Origin: Mesorhizobium sp.
Lineage (GTDB): Bacteria > Pseudomonadota > Alphaproteobacteria > Rhizobiales > Rhizobiaceae
Length of the DNA: 64,000 nt
NCBI RefSeq assembly: GCF_004963255.1
Contig: NZ_SUGA01000001.1
Span: 310,001-374,000 of the forward strand
Direction of reading: 5' to 3'
Shown: positions 8,667 through 17,065 of the stretch, piece by piece
Layout of the letters: each line of letters begins with the position of its first letter
Position numbering within the stretch: the first letter of the stretch is position 1
Notes under the pieces: model-generated
What the model saw: only the letters and a program-made list of their open reading frames with translations
What the model was told of the DNA's origin: nothing
The model's database searches: none
Made by a program: the position numbers and the translations under genes

Positions 8667-9656
8667 ATGGCGGCAATGCAAGATTATGGTGCGATTTCAG
8701 GTGGTTACGAGAAGTTGCCGGGAGACGGCGAGACGCTGCTGCGCAGCGGCCTGAGCCTCCGCCACATGCGCATGATCACCGCGCTGGACGATCACGGACG
8801 GGTGAGCGCGGCCGCACAGGTCATGAACATCTCGCAGCCGGCCGCCTCGCGCATGATCGCCGAGATGGAGGCCGTGCTCGACGTCAGATTGTGCGAGCGG
8901 CTGCCGCGCGGCGTGACGCTGACCCCTTATGGCAAGGCGCTCGCGAGGCGCGCCCGCTCGATCCTGCTCGAAATGCGCGAGGCCGATCGCGAGATTTCCG
9001 AGCTCAAGGCCGGCAAGGGCGGCTCCGTCTTCCTCGGCGCGGTGACGGCTCCGGCAATCGAGTTGGCCGTGCCGGCGATTCGCGAAATCCGCCGCATCTA
9101 TCCGCGCATCGAGATCACCATGCAGGTCGAGACCTCCAACGTGCTTGCCCGCGAGCTGATCGCGTCGCGCCACGACTTCATCATCGCGCGCATTCCCGAC
9201 GATCTTAACCCGCGGCTCTTCGAATCGCGCGTCATCGGCGTCGAGAAGGCCTGCCTCATCGTACGCCGCGGCCACCCGCTGGCGAGCGGCAAGATGGTGC
9301 GGCTGGAGGAAACGGCGGGCTATGACTGGGTGTTCCAGTCCGGCGGCTCGCCGCTGCGCCAGGCGATGGAAAGCAACTTCCTCAACCGCGACATCGCGCT
9401 GCCCGACCGCATCCTCAACACCTCGTCGCTGCTGCTCACTTTGGTGATGGTGGCGCAGTCCGAGGCCATCGCGCCGGTCTCGATCCAGGTCGCCAGGTTC
9501 ATCCAGGGGGCCGACGGGCTGGCCGGCGCCATCGACGTGGTCCAGACCGAGTTCGATATCGAGGTCCGGCCCTACAGCCTGATCACGGTCAAGAACCGCG
9601 TGCTCTCGCCGGCCGCCAAAATGCTGCACGACTTCATCTTGCGCGAGGTGGGGTGA
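8667..9656 (+). CDS. gbpR: LysR-family regulator divergent from chvE (GbpR-like)
   Basis: A 329-residue LysR-type transcription factor. The winged helix-turn-helix is at about residues 33-75 (VSAAAQVMNISQPAASRMIA), followed by a substrate-binding-like effector domain. Position opposite chvE and the general sequence match GbpR, the galactose-responsive regulator of chvE in agrobacteria. The expected role is sugar-dependent control of chvE-gguABC and of itself. ATG at 8667 is used; a second ATG 12 bases later is equally possible. The symbol rests on context as well as family. Confidence 0.83.
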   Translation: MAAMQDYGAISGGYEKLPGDGETLLRSGLSLRHMRMITALDDHGRVSAAAQVMNISQPAASRMIAEMEAVLDVRLCERLPRGVTLTPYGKALARRARSILLEMREADREISELKAGKGGSVFLGAVTAPAIELAVPAIREIRRIYPRIEITMQVETSNVLARELIASRHDFIIARIPDDLNPRLFESRVIGVEKACLIVRRGHPLASGKMVRLEETAGYDWVFQSGGSPLRQAMESNFLNRDIALPDRILNTSSLLLTLVMVAQSEAIAPVSIQVARFIQGADGLAGAIDVVQTEFDIEVRPYSLITVKNRVLSPAAKMLHDFILREVG

Positions 9657-9762
9657 TGGAACGAGAACGCTACTTCTACGTTCAAACCGATCGGTCGCTC
9701 GCTGGAGCCCTTTGCGGGTGAGGGAAGAGCTGCCGAGGCTCAACAAGCTCGGGAGGTTTTTG

Positions 9763-10101
9763 ATGGAACGTCGGTTGTTTCTGACTGGAATGCTTGGCGT
9801 TGCGGGGGCGGCGGCACTTGCTAGCCTGGCCGGACCCGGCAAGGCGGTTGCCGGCATTCCCGGTGGCAACGGGATCCTGGACGAACTCGACAAGCCGGAG
9901 AATGCAGTCCTCGAAGGCGACGATCCGGCCGAAGTGGAGCTGGTCTCCCACCGGCGTCACCATCACGGAGATTGGTACTGGCGGCGCCGCAGACGCCGCC
10001 GTCGGCGCGGCTGGAGACATGTGTGCCGCCGCTACTGGCGTCATGGCCGCTGGCGCCGCCGCTGCTGGCGCGAGCGCTACTGGATCAATATCTGGCTGTA
10101 G
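9763..10101 (+). CDS. Small Tat-signal protein with Arg/Trp/His-rich tail
   Basis: A 112-residue protein that I cannot assign to a known function. The N-terminus MERRLFLTG followed by a hydrophobic, Ala-rich stretch (VAGAAALASLAG) looks like a twin-arginine export signal ending near KAVAG. A short acidic linker (LDELDKPENAVLEGDD) follows. The last 45 residues are strongly basic and aromatic: HRRHHHGDWYW, a run of nine Arg, then repeats of RRYWRHGRW type with two Cys. Such proteins are sometimes labelled protamine-like in rhizobia, but nuclear or DNA packing is not implied; a periplasmic or envelope location is predicted. ATG at 9763 is chosen because the Tat motif begins there. Confidence 0.65.
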   Translation: MERRLFLTGMLGVAGAAALASLAGPGKAVAGIPGGNGILDELDKPENAVLEGDDPAEVELVSHRRHHHGDWYWRRRRRRRRRGWRHVCRRYWRHGRWRRRCWRERYWINIWL

Positions 10102-10222
10102 CTCAGGCGCCGGATAAAGATTGAGTGACGTGGTCGGGTCTTGCATGATCAGTGCTAGACCCGATCCCGTGTTCGGAGACCTGCCAGCGTCCCACGACAT
10201 TCAAGCAAACAGGTTGGAAGAC

Positions 10223-10296
10223 TGGAGCGGGTAGCGGGAATCGAACCCGCGCGTTCAGCTTGGGAAGCTGACAGGCTACCATTACATCATACCCGC
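10223..10296 (-). tRNA. tRNA-Gly (anticodon CCC)
   Basis: On the minus strand the acceptor arm GCGGGTA pairs with TACCCGC, followed by discriminator T and an encoded CCA. The anticodon stem is TCAGC/GCTGA with loop TTCCCAA, giving anticodon CCC (decodes GGG). The T arm GCGGGTTCGATTCCCGC is intact. No integrase or attachment duplication is seen beside it. Confidence 0.95.
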
Positions 10297-10486
10297 GTAG
10301 CGGCCTCGTTACCATGATGGCGCCGTCTCAAGCAATCGGCAAAACGGAATCCGCTTGTGACGGCGAGGTGAGTGTTCCATGCGCACCCGTCTAAACTAGC
10401 CTCCCATGGGCCGTCGGCTTGATGGCGCACTGCCGAGTGCGTATCTCTGATAGCACGCCGCCGAATCAGGCGGCTCAAACCGGAGA

Positions 10487-10756
10487 ATGGCCTTGTCCGC
10501 ACTGACGCGCTTTCTTGGCGACACGCCGCTCAGGGTGTTCCTGAAGCTGCTCGTGGTCTCCTTCCTCGTCGGCCTCGTCATGCATGCCTTCGGCTGGTCA
10601 CCGATGGACGTCTTCTACGGCATCCGCCAGTTCTTCGTGGATCTGTGGAATCTCGGCTTCCACGCCATCGACCGCTTCCTCGGCTATATTCTGCTCGGCG
10701 CCGCGATCGTCGTGCCGGTGTTCATCCTGCTTCGGATCGCCAGCTACAGGAAGTAG
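10487..10756 (+). CDS. Small conserved membrane protein (DUF6460-like)
   Basis: An 89-residue protein with two hydrophobic segments, about residues 17-36 and 65-83, joined by an amphipathic region rich in Phe and Trp. It resembles short membrane proteins of Rhizobiales carrying the DUF6460 label; this is recognition by pattern only. Function unknown. GGAG lies too close to the ATG at 10487 but at good distance from an in-frame TTG at 10493, so the true start may be two codons later. It converges on the deacetylase-like gene with a 12-base gap. Confidence 0.65.
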   Translation: MALSALTRFLGDTPLRVFLKLLVVSFLVGLVMHAFGWSPMDVFYGIRQFFVDLWNLGFHAIDRFLGYILLGAAIVVPVFILLRIASYRK

Positions 10757-10768
10757 CCGGGGCCAGGA

Positions 10769-11671
10769 TCACGCATATCGCGCGGCCACCTCGAAGAGGA
10801 TGGCATGGCGCGCGGCGAGTGCAGGCACGTCGGCCGAGTAGCCGCCGCCGATGACGCCGCACAGCGGAACGCCGTGATGACGGAAATGCCCGATCACCAT
10901 GTCTTCGCGGGCGCGGAGGCCATCGTCGCTCAGCGCCAGCCGGCCGAGCCTGTCCTCGGCATGCACGTCCACGCCGGCATTGTAGAAGACGATATCCCAA
11001 TGCCTTTGCCCGGATAGTTCCGGCAGGATGGCGGCGAGCCGATCGAGATAGGCGTCGTCGCCGGTGCCATCCGGCAAAGCGATGTCGAGGTCGGAAGCGA
11101 TCTTGCGCACCGGGTAGTTGCGCTCGCCATGCATGGAAAAGGTGAAGACGCGGGGCTCGTCCTTGAGAATGTCCGCCGTGCCGTCACCCTGATGCACGTC
11201 AAGATCGACAATCAGCGCATTTGCGACGGCGCCCTCGGCCAGCAGCGCCAGCGACGCGACGGCGACATCGTTGAAGGTGCAGAAGCCGGCGCCTTGTGCC
11301 CGCCTGGCGTGATGGCTGCCGCCGGCGGCGTTGCAGGCGATGCCGTGTTCCAACGCCAGCCTGGCGGCGAGCACCGTCCCGGCGGTGGCAAGCTGTGCCC
11401 GCAGCGACACGCGCGGGCCGACGGGAAAGCCGATCTCGCGCTCTATCTTCTCCGGCACCTGGCAGGCGATCACCTGGTCGACATACTCGGCCGCGTGGGC
11501 AAGCTTCAATCGTGATGCCGGCGCCGGTTCCGGCATCGAAAGCGCGCCCGGCGCGGCCAGCCCGCGCATGCGCAAGGCCTCCATCAAAAGCGGATATTTG
11601 CTCATCGGAAAGCGATGGCTGACGGCGAAGCCGGCGTCATAGTCGGGGTGATGGACGATCTGCAGCGGCAT
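10769..11671 (-). CDS. Histone deacetylase-fold (class II/acetoin-utilisation type) amidohydrolase
   Basis: A 300-residue zinc hydrolase of the arginase-deacetylase superfamily. Seen motifs are GSHHARRAQGAGFCTFND (active-site His pair and metal shell), VDLDVHQGDGT (Asp and His zinc ligands) and NAGVDVHAEDRLG. Bacterial members remove acetyl groups from small amines such as polyamines, or from proteins; the substrate here is unknown. The start MPLQIVHHPDY (11671) is chosen because the family begins at this point; the frame runs open further upstream to 11776 without similarity. It is divergent from the MATE gene. Confidence 0.85.
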   Translation of the reverse strand: MPLQIVHHPDYDAGFAVSHRFPMSKYPLLMEALRMRGLAAPGALSMPEPAPASRLKLAHAAEYVDQVIACQVPEKIEREIGFPVGPRVSLRAQLATAGTVLAARLALEHGIACNAAGGSHHARRAQGAGFCTFNDVAVASLALLAEGAVANALIVDLDVHQGDGTADILKDEPRVFTFSMHGERNYPVRKIASDLDIALPDGTGDDAYLDRLAAILPELSGQRHWDIVFYNAGVDVHAEDRLGRLALSDDGLRAREDMVIGHFRHHGVPLCGVIGGGYSADVPALAARHAILFEVAARYA

Positions 11672-11796
11672 GGATCGGGAGGCCTGAGCCAGTCTGAAAT
11701 TCGGTTGGCAGTCCGGCGGATGTGGTTGCGTGACGCCGGCAAACTGGGGCACATCGGGTCCTCGATCAAGCCGCAATCAAACAGGCAGCAATCCCC

Positions 11797-13128
11797 TTGG
11801 ACGCGAGTCAAGCCAACGCCAGATCTTTCGCCGTTACCAATCGCTCGGTGCTGGCGATCGCCGTGCCGATGACGCTTGCCTATCTGACGACGCCGCTGCT
11901 CGGCATCGTCGACACGGCGGTGGTCGGCCAGTTCGGCGACGCGGCCCTGCTCGGCGGCCTGGCGGCGGGATCTCTGGTCTTCGACGTCGTCTTCACCACC
12001 TTCAACTTCCTGCGCTCGGGCACCACCGGCCTTGTCGCTCAGGCCTTCGGGCGCGGCGATGCGCTGGAAGAGCAGGCGGTGCTGTGGCGCGCCGTGCTGA
12101 TCGCGGTCGTCGCGGGCGTCATCCTTGCCGCCCTTTCGCCGCTCTTTGCCGTGGCCGGCCAATGGTTCATGGGCGCCGAGCCGCGCGTCAGCGCGGCCAT
12201 GTCGGTCTATATCCGAATCAGGCTGCTCGCCGCCCCCTTCTCGCTGATCAACTACGCCATACTGGGCTACGTGCTGGGGCGCGGCGAAGGCGGGCTAGGC
12301 CTGATGCTGCAGGCGGTGCTCAACGGCATCAACATCGTGCTCTGCTTCCTGCTCGGCCTAGAGCTCGGCTGGGGTGTCGCCGGGGTCGCCTGGGCGACGG
12401 TCACCGGCGAGTTCCTGGCCATGCTGCTTGGCCTTGCCATCGTGCTCAACCGCTTCCGCAAGCTGGAGCGGCCGTCGCGCCGGCGCATCCTCGATCTGCC
12501 GGCCTACCGGCGCATGCTTTCGCTCAACCGCGACATCATGATCCGCTCCTTCTCGCTGCTCGCCGCCTTTGCGCTGTTCACCAGGCAGGGCGCGCAGTTC
12601 GGCACGGTGACACTTGCCGCCAACGCCGTGCTGATGAATTTCTTTCTGATCGCCGGCTATTTCCTCGACGGCTTCGCCACTGCCGCGGAACAGTTGGCCG
12701 GCCGCGCCATCGGCGCGCAGGCGCCTGCTCCCTTCCGGCAGGCCGTGCGGCTGACGCTGATCTGGGGTTTTGGCCTCGCGGCCGGCGCCAGCCTTATCCT
12801 GCTGACCGCCGGCGATGGTCTGGTGGCGCTGGTCACGACCTCGCCCGAGGTCCGCGAAGTCGCCGACATTTATCTGCCCTGGGCGGCGTTCACGGCGCTG
12901 AGCGGCGTGCTGGCCTTCCAGATGGACGGCGTCTTCATCGGCGCCACCTGGTCGCGCGACATGCGCAACATGATGCTTTTGTCGTTTCTCGCCTTCAGCG
13001 CCGCGCTGATCATGCTGGCGCCGGCCTTCGGCAACAACGGGCTATGGGCGTCGCTGCATGTCTTCCTGCTGGTGCGGGGAGTGAGCTTGCTTGCGGTGCT
13101 GAGGCTCAGGGTGCGCACGGCATTTTAG
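11797..13128 (+). CDS. MATE-family efflux transporter (DinF-like)
   Basis: A 443-residue, twelve-helix transporter of the multidrug and toxin extrusion family. The N-terminal half has PMTLAYLTTPLLGIVDTAVVGQFGDAALLG in pieces typical of DinF-type members, and the C-terminal half repeats the fold (ANAVLMNFFLIAGYFLDGF). It should export cationic or other small compounds using an ion gradient; the substrate cannot be read from sequence. The start is a TTG at 11797 with only a weak upstream AGGCAG, so the exact start is uncertain. Confidence 0.87.
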   Translation: MDASQANARSFAVTNRSVLAIAVPMTLAYLTTPLLGIVDTAVVGQFGDAALLGGLAAGSLVFDVVFTTFNFLRSGTTGLVAQAFGRGDALEEQAVLWRAVLIAVVAGVILAALSPLFAVAGQWFMGAEPRVSAAMSVYIRIRLLAAPFSLINYAILGYVLGRGEGGLGLMLQAVLNGINIVLCFLLGLELGWGVAGVAWATVTGEFLAMLLGLAIVLNRFRKLERPSRRRILDLPAYRRMLSLNRDIMIRSFSLLAAFALFTRQGAQFGTVTLAANAVLMNFFLIAGYFLDGFATAAEQLAGRAIGAQAPAPFRQAVRLTLIWGFGLAAGASLILLTAGDGLVALVTTSPEVREVADIYLPWAAFTALSGVLAFQMDGVFIGATWSRDMRNMMLLSFLAFSAALIMLAPAFGNNGLWASLHVFLLVRGVSLLAVLRLRVRTAF

Positions 13129-13165
13129 CGCCGATTGTTCGGCTCTAGCCGGGCGCCGGTGTTCC

Positions 13166-14128
13166 TCAGCTCCAGAGGTCGGTCGAGAGGTACTTCAGCC
13201 CGGAGTCGCAAATCACGACGGCGATCGTCTTGCCCGCTTGATCGCCGCGCAGGAGACGCAGCGCGGCGGCCACATTCGCTCCGGAGGAGAATCCGGCGAA
13301 GATGCCTTCGCTGCGCGCGAGCAGGCGCGTGGTCTCGCGTGCCTCGTCGCCGGAAACCTGAAGATAGCCATCGACGGGCGCATTGGCCAGGAACGCCAGG
13401 TCCGGCATGGCGTAGCCGCCGCCTTGAATGGGGTGTTCGGGTTGGGTGACCGTCTCTCCCGCCGCCGCGGCCGCGCCCTCAGGCTCGACGATGAAGCACT
13501 TGATCAGGGGATTGCGTTCCTTGAGCGCCCTCGCCACCCCGGCATAGGTTCCGCCCGAGCCGATGAAGTCGACGAATGCGTCGACGGCGCCATGGCTGGC
13601 GTCCCAGATTTCCGGCCCCGTGCCATGATAATGCGCAAGCCAGTTGCCGTCGCGATGGAACTGGTCGGCGCGGTAGGCGCCTCGTTCCGTCGTCACCGCT
13701 CTGGCGGCCTGCTCGACGAGCGCCAGATCGCCGCCCGAGACCTGCCCCGGCACCGATCCTGGCAACTGGTCCACGAGGATCACTTCCGCGCCGAGCGCCG
13801 TCATCATGCGGGCGCGCTCTTCGGAGTTGCCCTTCGACATCACCGCGACGAAGGGGTAACCCCTGACGGCGCAGATGATGGCGAGCCCCGTGCCCATGTT
13901 TCCGGAGGTAAGCTCGACCACCGTTTGTCCCGGCTTGATGGCCCCGGATTTTTCGGCCTCCTCGATTATACCAAGCGCGGCACGGTCCTTCTTGGAAAAG
14001 CCCGGATTGAGATATTCCAGCTTGGCCAGGATCGCGCCGTCGACGCCCGCCTGCGCCGTCAGCCTGTCGAGCCGGACCAGTGGTGTTCCACCGATCGCGT
14101 CCACGACGGAACCCAGAACCTCGGCCAT
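13166..14128 (-). CDS. Cysteine synthase-like PLP enzyme
   Basis: A 320-residue fold-type II PLP enzyme of the CysK/CysM group. It has IGGTPLVRLDRL near the N-terminus, the lysine region NPGFSKKDR (about residue 40) and the substrate loop TSGNMGTGLA, plus the phosphate-binding GSGGTYAG. Standard cysteine synthases have SVKDR and TSGNTG, so two conserved spots differ (V to K, T to M). It may therefore be a sulfhydrylase with another acceptor, or a related beta-replacement enzyme. It lies 30 bases downstream of pyrD on the opposite side of the operon end and shares its strand; a common transcript is possible. Confidence 0.8.
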   Translation of the reverse strand: MAEVLGSVVDAIGGTPLVRLDRLTAQAGVDGAILAKLEYLNPGFSKKDRAALGIIEEAEKSGAIKPGQTVVELTSGNMGTGLAIICAVRGYPFVAVMSKGNSEERARMMTALGAEVILVDQLPGSVPGQVSGGDLALVEQAARAVTTERGAYRADQFHRDGNWLAHYHGTGPEIWDASHGAVDAFVDFIGSGGTYAGVARALKERNPLIKCFIVEPEGAAAAAGETVTQPEHPIQGGGYAMPDLAFLANAPVDGYLQVSGDEARETTRLLARSEGIFAGFSSGANVAAALRLLRGDQAGKTIAVVICDSGLKYLSTDLWS

Positions 14129-14158
14129 CTTCCGTCCTCCTGATTCGGTTAAGAACCC

Positions 14159-15232
14159 TCAGAGCCGTTCGGACCAGCTTGCGCAGCCGGTGTCGCGCAG
14201 CTCCGCGATGGATTTGAGGCGCTCCCTCTCCACGAACCGCGCCATGCCGGCAACGATGCGTCCCGGCAGCGCCGGCCCGGCATAGATCATGCCGGTGTAG
14301 AGCTGGACGAGGTCTGCGCCGGCACGGATTTTCTCCAGCGCCGTCTCGGCGGAGTCAACGCCACCGACACCGATGATCGCCATCTGCGGTCCAAGCAGTT
14401 TGCGCATCCGCGCCAGAACCGCGGTCGAACGCTCGAACAACGGTTTTCCCGAGAGGCCTCCGGTTTCATTGGCCAAGCCGCCGCCCCGCAAGCCCGTCCG
14501 CGCCAGTGTCGTGTTCGAGACGATGACGCCATCGATCCTCTTCTCGGCGATTTCGGCGGCGATGTCTTCCAGCTCCGCCTCGACGAGGTCCGGCGCGATC
14601 TTGAGGAAGACCGGCGGCTGCGCGGCGGCCGCGGCGCGCGCCGCCATCACCCGCGACAAGAGCTCGCCGAGCTGCTCGCGCGCCTGCATGTTGCGCAGGC
14701 CCGGCGTGTTGGGCGAGGAGATGTTGACGGTCAGGTAACTCGCATAGGGGACGAAGCGGGCGACGCCGCGCTCATAATCGGCGATGCGGTCGGCGCTGTC
14801 CTTGTTGGCGCCTATGTTGATGCCGACGATACCCGGCCGCCCCTTGCGCGCGGCAAGCCGCTTTTCGGCTGCTGCGTGGCCTTCATTGTTGAAGCCCAGC
14901 CGGTTGATCACCGCTTCATCCGCGGTCAGGCGGAAGATGCGCGGCTTCGGATTGCCGGGTTGCGGTAGCGGCGTGATGGTGCCGACCTCGGCGAAGCCGA
15001 AGCCAAGCCCAAGCAGCGCGTCCGGCACTTCGGCGTTCTTGTCGTAGCCGGCGGCCATGCCGAGCGGGTTCGGGAAGTCAAGGCCACAAAGCCTGATTCT
15101 GAGCCGCGCGTCGCGTGGCGCGGCCGCGCCGACCGGCAGCCCGCAGCGCAGCGCGGCGATGGACATGCCATGCGCGGTTTCCGGATCGAAGGAGAAAAGC
15201 AGCTTCTGGCCGATCCGGTCGAGCACGCTCAT
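14159..15232 (-). CDS. pyrD: Dihydroorotate dehydrogenase (quinone)
   Basis: A 357-residue class 2 enzyme that oxidises dihydroorotate to orotate and passes electrons to ubiquinone at the inner membrane. The N-terminal helix (LDRIGQKLLFSFDPETAHG) is the membrane and quinone contact of class 2 members. FMN and substrate motifs include NPLGMAAGYDKNAEV, NRLGFNNEG, LTVNISSPNTPGLR and GVGGV. The catalytic base Ser sits in the NISSPNT segment. ATG at 15232 overlaps the stop of the DUF952 gene by two to four bases, so the two genes are probably translated together. Confidence 0.94.
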   Translation of the reverse strand: MSVLDRIGQKLLFSFDPETAHGMSIAALRCGLPVGAAAPRDARLRIRLCGLDFPNPLGMAAGYDKNAEVPDALLGLGFGFAEVGTITPLPQPGNPKPRIFRLTADEAVINRLGFNNEGHAAAEKRLAARKGRPGIVGINIGANKDSADRIADYERGVARFVPYASYLTVNISSPNTPGLRNMQAREQLGELLSRVMAARAAAAAQPPVFLKIAPDLVEAELEDIAAEIAEKRIDGVIVSNTTLARTGLRGGGLANETGGLSGKPLFERSTAVLARMRKLLGPQMAIIGVGGVDSAETALEKIRAGADLVQLYTGMIYAGPALPGRIVAGMARFVERERLKSIAELRDTGCASWSERL

Positions 15233-15576
15233 TCGCCCTCCAGCGCCGGGAAGTCGTGGCCGCCGGCGCCGGGCGGCAAAGGCTTCACCCAAAGGACGGC
15301 ATCGAGGTCGAGCGGGGCGTAGAGATGCGGGAACAGCGCGCCACCGCGCGATACCTCGTATTTCAGCGCGTCACCCAGCTTTCCCCCGTCTATGGCGATC
15401 AGCAGCAGGCCCGTCTGGCCGGCGAAATGCTTGGCCGCCGTCTCGCGCACCTGCGCAGCGGTGGAGAAATGGATGAAGCCGTCGGCAATGTCGATCGGCG
15501 CGCCGGTGAAGCGCCCGTTCTTTTCAGCCTCGCGCCAAAGCGCCTCGGGGGCGATCTTGTAGATAATCTGAGACAT
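15229..15576 (-). CDS. DUF952 family protein
   Basis: A 115-residue protein matching the DUF952 family: start MSQIIYKI, then W-R-EAEKNGRFTGAPIDIADGFIHFSTA, and FPHLYAPL further on. Function is not established; the fold is thought to be glutathione-S-transferase unrelated and small. It is consistently found next to pyrD in Rhizobiales, here as the first gene with an ATGA overlap, so it likely shares regulation with pyrimidine synthesis. The frame runs open upstream to 16284, but that part overlaps a gene on the other strand and has no family similarity, so ATG at 15576 is used. Confidence 0.85.
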   Translation of the reverse strand: MSQIIYKIAPEALWREAEKNGRFTGAPIDIADGFIHFSTAAQVRETAAKHFAGQTGLLLIAIDGGKLGDALKYEVSRGGALFPHLYAPLDLDAVLWVKPLPPGAGGHDFPALEGE

Positions 15577-15687
15577 TCTCGCGCTATAATCTGAACCGAA
15601 GGAGCGGGGAAGGCTTGAAGCTCGACTCTTCCCCATTTCCGGCGCAAACCTGTGATAGCCGGCCTTCACTGGCTCATGGAGGACGAT

Positions 15688-16125
15688 ATGCGTCTGCAGC
15701 ACATCCTGATCCCCGCGGCGTTTTGCTCGTTGGTTGCCGCTTCCGCCTATTCCGAGGAGACCGACCACTACCGTTTGGAGAAGTCGGCCAACGGCTATGT
15801 CCGCATGGATACAAGGACCGGCGCCATGTCGATCTGCGAGGAGCGCACCGGCCAGCTCGTCTGCAAGATGGCGGCGGACGAGCGCGCCGCCTACCAGGAC
15901 GAGATCGACCGGCTGGACAATTCGGTCAAGGCCCTCGACGCGCGGGTCGCCAAGCTGGAGAATTCGCTCTCCGCCCGGCTGGAATCGCAATTGCCGAGCG
16001 AAGAGGATTTCAACAGGACCATGGGCTACATGGAACGCTTCTTCCGGACCTTCAAGGACATCGTCAAGGACATGAACAAGGAAGACGGCGACGGCGGCGG
16101 CAAGCTTAACCAGCAGAAGACCTGA
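15688..16125 (+). CDS. Secreted or periplasmic coiled-coil protein of unknown function
   Basis: A 145-residue protein with a signal peptide (MRLQHILIPAAFCSLVAASAYS, cleavage near residue 22). The mature part begins with a short domain containing a CEERTGQLVC pair of cysteines nine residues apart that could form a disulfide. It continues as a charged heptad-like helix (DEIDRLDNSVKALDARVAKLEN) and ends in a Lys/Gly-rich tail. ATG at 15688 is chosen because GGAGG precedes it by five bases. Divergent from the DUF952-pyrD pair. No family assigned. Confidence 0.72.
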   Translation: MRLQHILIPAAFCSLVAASAYSEETDHYRLEKSANGYVRMDTRTGAMSICEERTGQLVCKMAADERAAYQDEIDRLDNSVKALDARVAKLENSLSARLESQLPSEEDFNRTMGYMERFFRTFKDIVKDMNKEDGDGGGKLNQQKT

Positions 16126-16131
16126 GCCGGG

Positions 16132-16179
16132 GCGCAATTCCAGGAAAAGTGCACAGCGGTTTTCCGTCCGGAATTGCGC
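16132..16179. repeat. Dispersed palindromic intergenic repeat, copy 1
   Basis: Outer arms GCGCAATTCC and GGAATTGCGC enclose inner arms GGAAAA and TTTTCC. Other copies lie at 23352, 27958 and 49526. It begins seven bases after the stop of the preceding gene and would form a hairpin in its 3' end. This and the next 100 bases contain no gene. Confidence 0.85.
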
Positions 16180-16286
16180 AAACAAAAGCCGGGCCGCCCC
16201 TGGGGAAAACCCCGCGCGCGGCCTTTGCCGCTTGAAAAAGCGCCGCGCCGCCGCATAATCATTCCGGTCCCGCAAGAAGCACACAA

Positions 16287-16973
16287 ATGATGATGGGATC
16301 GGGGGAGGAATATTTGCCGTCGGGCCACACTTTCGTCATTGCCGACGATCACCCGCTTTTTCGCGGCGCGCTGAAGGAGGCGCTGGCCGGCACCGGCGAC
16401 GTTGCCGCCATTCATGAGGCCGGGGATTTCGAGAGCGCCAAGGCTCTGGTGCTGGCCAATGAGGATATCGACATGGTGCTGCTCGATCTGTCGATGCCGG
16501 GCGCCAGCGGCCTGTCCGGCCTGATCGCGCTGCGCGGCATCCATCCGGCGGTGCCGCTGGTGGTGGTCTCGGCGCATGACGATCCCGTCACCATCCGCCG
16601 CGCCCTCGATCTCGGCGCTTCCGGCTTCATCTCCAAATCGGCCAGCATGGAGGAAATCCGTGCCGCGGTGCAGGCCGTGCTCGCCGGCGATATCGCAGCC
16701 CCTGCCGGCATCGAGCTCGGCGTCGAGCGCGACCCGGAAATCTCCGACCTGATCAAGCGCCTGCAGGCGCTGACGCCGCAGCAGACGCGGGTGCTCGGCA
16801 TGTTGGCGGAAGGCCTGCTCAACAAGCAGATCGCCTATGAGCTCGGCGTCTCCGAGGCCACCATCAAGGCGCATGTCTCGGCCATTTTGCAAAAGCTCGG
16901 CGTCGACAGCCGCACCCAGGCGGTCATCCAGCTGTCGAAGATCGGCAATGACCCGCTGCAGCCGGTTGGCTGA
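16287..16973 (+). CDS. NarL/FixJ-type response regulator (LuxR HTH)
   Basis: A 228-residue two-domain regulator. The receiver domain has the acidic pair DD at 20-21, the phosphorylation Asp in LLDLSMPG (D67) and Lys in FISKS (about 118). The C-terminal LuxR helix-turn-helix is typical (LTPQQTRVLGMLAEGLLNKQIAYELGVSEATIKAHVSAILQKLGV). No histidine kinase gene adjoins it, so it is an orphan here; its signal is unknown. The start may be any of two or three ATGs close together; 16287 is the first. Confidence 0.9.
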   Translation: MMMGSGEEYLPSGHTFVIADDHPLFRGALKEALAGTGDVAAIHEAGDFESAKALVLANEDIDMVLLDLSMPGASGLSGLIALRGIHPAVPLVVVSAHDDPVTIRRALDLGASGFISKSASMEEIRAAVQAVLAGDIAAPAGIELGVERDPEISDLIKRLQALTPQQTRVLGMLAEGLLNKQIAYELGVSEATIKAHVSAILQKLGVDSRTQAVIQLSKIGNDPLQPVG

Positions 16974-17065
16974 CCGCAGGCACGTCAGGCGAAGCTTTTC
17001 ATCCCGACTAACCAGCGCGAAGCGATGATGCGGCCGCTTCGCGCCGGGTCGGTCGCTGGCGCCCG

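Noticed and set aside
9794..10117. Alternative frame overlapping the Tat-signal protein
   Set aside because: It is low-complexity Ala/Gly with no start signal; the other frame has a Tat signal and an organised tail.
10223..10296. tRNA-Gly as an integration site
   Set aside because: No integrase, no repeat of the tRNA 3' end and ordinary housekeeping genes on both sides.
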